Below are positions 14,646 through 16,506 of a stretch of DNA of 16,506 nucleotides, piece after piece (position 1 is the first letter of the stretch; every line of letters begins with the position of its first letter). The translations under genes were made by a program, and so were the position numbers. The notes under the pieces were generated by a model that did no database searches, was not told the DNA's origin, and worked only from the letters and a program-made list of their open reading frames with translations. Source of the DNA: an uncultured Sutterella sp. (GTDB taxonomy: Bacteria; Pseudomonadota; Gammaproteobacteria; Burkholderiales; Burkholderiaceae_F); NCBI GenBank assembly GCA_900770335.1, contig CAAGKD010000107.1:1-16506 (forward strand), in the 5' to 3' direction.

Positions 14646-14991
14646 GATGGGGGACTCCGAGGGAATGCGCTGCTGCTTTTCAAAGGGATGCGCCGCTCCG
14701 CGGACAGGAGCTCCATGGAGGAGCTTGCGGACGTGCATTTCTGTCAGCTTCACCTTAACGGGCTTAAGTGCGTTTTGCCGACGTCGGCGCAGTAATACCG
14801 CAAGCTCGGGCGCAATAATGTTTCGGGCGTTCAGCGCCGCTCCTGGGACGCTCCGGCTCGCTCAGGAGCGGCCATGAGCGACGCAGGCGCGTCGGTTCGG
14901 CTACCATGGCCGTTCGCGCCGCCGGCCGTCGCCTCACAGGCGAAGGGCCCTCCCTGAGCGCATCCCCCAGGCACCTCCAGGAACACATCCC
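14646..14991. other. divergent promoter region between the sulfhydrylase gene and aroD
   Basis: These 346 bp separate two divergent genes and hold no convincing gene. Visible structures are a perfect 10-bp palindrome CTCCATGGAG at 14711-14720, a 12-bp palindrome GCCGACGTCGGC at 14777-14788, an imperfect inverted repeat CACCTTAA/TTAAGTG at about 14751-14770, and a strong stem-loop at 14836-14872. AT-richer hexamers near 14791-14820 may hold promoters, but none shows a good -10/-35 pair. No MetJ or MetR box was found. Confidence 0.45.
14836..14872. repeat. perfect 10-bp inverted repeat upstream of aroD
   Basis: GCCGCTCCTG (14836-14845) and CAGGAGCGGC (14863-14872) are exact reverse complements separated by 17 bp. 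No T-tract follows on either strand. It could be a leader hairpin in the aroD transcript or a protein-binding site; function unknown. Confidence 0.5.
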
Positions 14992-15807
14992 ATGAAGACT
15001 CTCAGGCTCAGAAGCGTCGTCCTTGGCGAGGGCGATCCCAGGATCATCGTCTCGCTCATGGCGAGAAGCCTCGGAGAGGTCCGCTCAGAATCCGTGAAGT
15101 ACGCCGCGCGCCTTGCGGACCGCAGGAATGATTCCGCAGCTCCGGCCTTTGACATCCTGGAGTGGCGCGCAGACCACCTTGAATCCTCGAGCGAGCCCGA
15201 GGCCGGCCCCCGGGACGCAGTCGCCGCGCTCGCGATCCTGCGGGAGGCCTTCCCCGAAACGCCCGTCCTCTTCACGTTCCGCAGCCGCCCCGAAGGCGGC
15301 GAGCGGGAGATCGCGCCCGAAGCCTCGCGAAGGCTCCTTCTCGCGGTCATCGGCTCGGGGCTTGCGAACGCGGTCGACCTTGAGCTCCTCCCGTCTGAAG
15401 GCCATGCCTCGGAGGTGATCGCCGCTGCCCACGCGAAGGGCGTCGCAGTCGTGATGTCCTCGCATGACTTCTCGGGCACGCCCCCGGAGGAGGAGATCCT
15501 TCGGCGGCTCGTCGCCATGGAGGCGGCCGGGGCGGACGTGCTCAAGGTCGCGGTGATGCCGCGCAGCCCTGCCGACGTTCTCGCGCTCCTCTCGGCCACC
15601 GCGCGCTGCGTCGCGCGCCCGCAAAGCGCCCCCGTCATCACGATGTCGATGGGCGGGCTCGGCGCGGCGACGCGCCTGATCGGCGCGTTCTCAGGGTCCT
15701 GCGCGACCTTCGGCGCGCTCGAGCGCCCGTCCGCGCCGGGACAGATCGGCGTGGAGGAATTGAGAACCGCGCTCTCGATCGTCGGGCGGGCGGTGAGAGG
15801 AAGTTGA
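14992..15807 (+). CDS. aroD: type I 3-dehydroquinate dehydratase
   Basis: This 271-aa class I enzyme dehydrates 3-dehydroquinate to 3-dehydroshikimate through a Schiff base, supplying the shikimate dehydrogenase domain encoded at the other end of the window. Residues that define the family are visible: Glu57 and Asp61 in ILEWRAD, the Arg pair in FTFRSRPEGG (94-103), DLEL at 129-132, catalytic His158 in SSHDF, the Schiff-base Lys185 in DVLKVAVMP, Arg228 in MGGLGAATR, and Ser247 with Gln251 in SAPGQ. AGGAA stands 8 nt before the ATG. It is divergent from the sulfhydrylase gene and ends 22 bp before the convergent Crp/Fnr-type gene. Many betaproteobacteria use the unrelated type II enzyme instead, so acquisition by transfer is possible but not shown. 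Confidence 0.94.
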   Translation: MKTLRLRSVVLGEGDPRIIVSLMARSLGEVRSESVKYAARLADRRNDSAAPAFDILEWRADHLESSSEPEAGPRDAVAALAILREAFPETPVLFTFRSRPEGGEREIAPEASRRLLLAVIGSGLANAVDLELLPSEGHASEVIAAAHAKGVAVVMSSHDFSGTPPEEEILRRLVAMEAAGADVLKVAVMPRSPADVLALLSATARCVARPQSAPVITMSMGGLGAATRLIGAFSGSCATFGALERPSAPGQIGVEELRTALSIVGRAVRGS

Positions 15808-15829
15808 GAGGCGGCTGAGAGTTAAGGGC

Positions 15830-16506
15830 TCAGGGGGCCGACCGGCCCATGCGAAGCCCGAGCGTGCGGTCCGCGAAGTCCGGCGCAAGGAGAATCCGCC
15901 GGCCCCTGCGCTCGATCAACCCGCCGCGGGCCCAGGCGGAGAGCTGCCGGCTGATGACCGCCCGCGTGGCGTGGGTCATGAGGGCGAGCTCATCGGCCGT
16001 GGGCCCGATGGGAAGGAGCGTCCCCTCCTGAGAATTGAGCTGCGCCCCCTGCCCGGCCAGGCTTGCGAGCACCACGAAGAGGTGCGCGAGCCGAACCGGA
16101 ACCTGCTCGAGGCCGTTGATGAGAAGGCCGTCGATCATGGCGGTGTGACTCAAGGCCAGGCGCTTCCACCACTCGGCCTCCGTCTCTGGATGCTCGGCAA
16201 GAAAGCTCCGGAAGCGCGACGCGTCCGTGCGGCGAACGCGCATGGGCGAAAGCATGCGGCAACTGAGGCGCATGCAGCTCTCGCGATGCAGCATCGCCTT
16301 GGGCGCTCCGAGGAGAGCTCCCTTCGTGAAGATCTCCACCATCCGGCTGCCGTCCGCACGCTCGGCATAGGTGGCGAGGATCCCGGCGTCGATCCACCAG
16401 ACGAAGGGCTCGCGGCCAAAGTCGTGGTTGACGTGCGCGGGGATTGCGAGAACGGGCGAGTCCGCAAAGAGCGCCTCAAGCTCCGGCGGATCCGGAACGC
16501 ACAGCC
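15830..16506 (-). CDS. Crp/Fnr family transcriptional regulator, N-terminus outside window
   Basis: The frame is open from the window edge (first full codon at 16504) to the TGA at 15830, giving about 225 residues. The N-terminal half resembles a cyclic-nucleotide-binding-type beta barrel (PFVWWIDAGILATYAERADGS, then KGALLG). A linking helix follows, and then a C-terminal winged helix-turn-helix of the Crp type (TADELALMTHATRAVISRQLSAWARGGLIERR). The recognition helix departs from the strict R.E..R pattern of Crp/Fnr, and no cysteine cluster for an FNR iron-sulfur centre is visible in the part present, so the sensed signal is unknown. The ATG at 16342 is internal to the domain and not the start. 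It is convergent with aroD. Confidence 0.8.
   Translation of the reverse strand, partial: LCVPDPPELEALFADSPVLAIPAHVNHDFGREPFVWWIDAGILATYAERADGSRMVEIFTKGALLGAPKAMLHRESCMRLSCRMLSPMRVRRTDASRFRSFLAEHPETEAEWWKRLALSHTAMIDGLLINGLEQVPVRLAHLFVVLASLAGQGAQLNSQEGTLLPIGPTADELALMTHATRAVISRQLSAWARGGLIERRGRRILLAPDFADRTLGLRMGRSAP

Noticed and set aside
14646..14991. MetR or MetJ binding boxes upstream of the sulfhydrylase gene
   Set aside because: No TGAA-N5-TTCA or AGACGTCT-like repeats were found; only partial half-sites.
1..16506. CRISPR arrays, insertion sequences, tRNA or rRNA genes
   Set aside because: No repeated spacer pattern, transposase motif, or tRNA/rRNA core sequence was seen on either strand.

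Overview
The window looks like a chromosomal piece of a GC-rich betaproteobacterium, most likely a Sutterellaceae-like gut Burkholderiales. The grounds are the strong G/C bias at third codon positions, a small H-NS of the Bordetella/Burkholderia type with a WSGRGRRP core, MetA rather than MetX for homoserine acylation, and a type I AroD. This placement is inference; no rRNA or tRNA gene is present to anchor it, and I see no mobile element, CRISPR array or prophage.

Layout. (1) 1-2258, plus strand: the 3' end of chorismate synthase (aroC), then a single 638-aa polypeptide joining chorismate mutase, shikimate dehydrogenase and shikimate kinase. It is closed by a hairpin and a bidirectional terminator. 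(2) 2447-2821, minus: an H-NS family gene, followed upstream by about 575 bp without a convincing gene. (3) 3397-7445, minus: a methionine-uptake cluster in the transcription order metQ, M20 metallo-amidohydrolase, metN, metI, with a terminator-like hairpin between metQ and the amidohydrolase. (4) 7446-8295: a divergent control region carrying a hairpin-rich metQ leader on one side and, on the other, a candidate trp leader peptide and attenuator. (5) 8296-11547, plus: trpE, trpG and a DMT/EamA permease. (6) 11770-14645, minus: marR with a 19-bp palindromic operator candidate, metA, and an O-acetylhomoserine sulfhydrylase gene. (7) 14992-15807, plus: aroD. (8) 15830-16506, minus: a Crp/Fnr-type regulator cut by the window edge.

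Functionally the window interleaves aromatic amino acid synthesis (aroD, aroE, aroK, aroC, chorismate mutase, trpEG) with methionine supply (MetNIQ uptake, MetA plus sulfhydrylase synthesis). DHQ dehydratase, shikimate dehydrogenase and shikimate kinase supply shikimate 3-phosphate, and chorismate synthase makes chorismate. Chorismate mutase and TrpEG then draw chorismate toward Phe/Tyr and Trp respectively.

Three genes carry apparent frameshifts: trpG (-1, C-terminal), metA (+1, one G too many) and the O-acetylhomoserine sulfhydrylase gene (+4, near the N-terminus). Either the underlying assembly contains indel errors, or methionine synthesis is decaying while methionine uptake stays intact. 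Read depth or a second genome of the species would decide. The most attractive regulatory finding is the candidate transcription attenuator of trpE, a 39-codon leader ORF with two nearby Trp codons followed by a terminator that has a competing upstream pairing.
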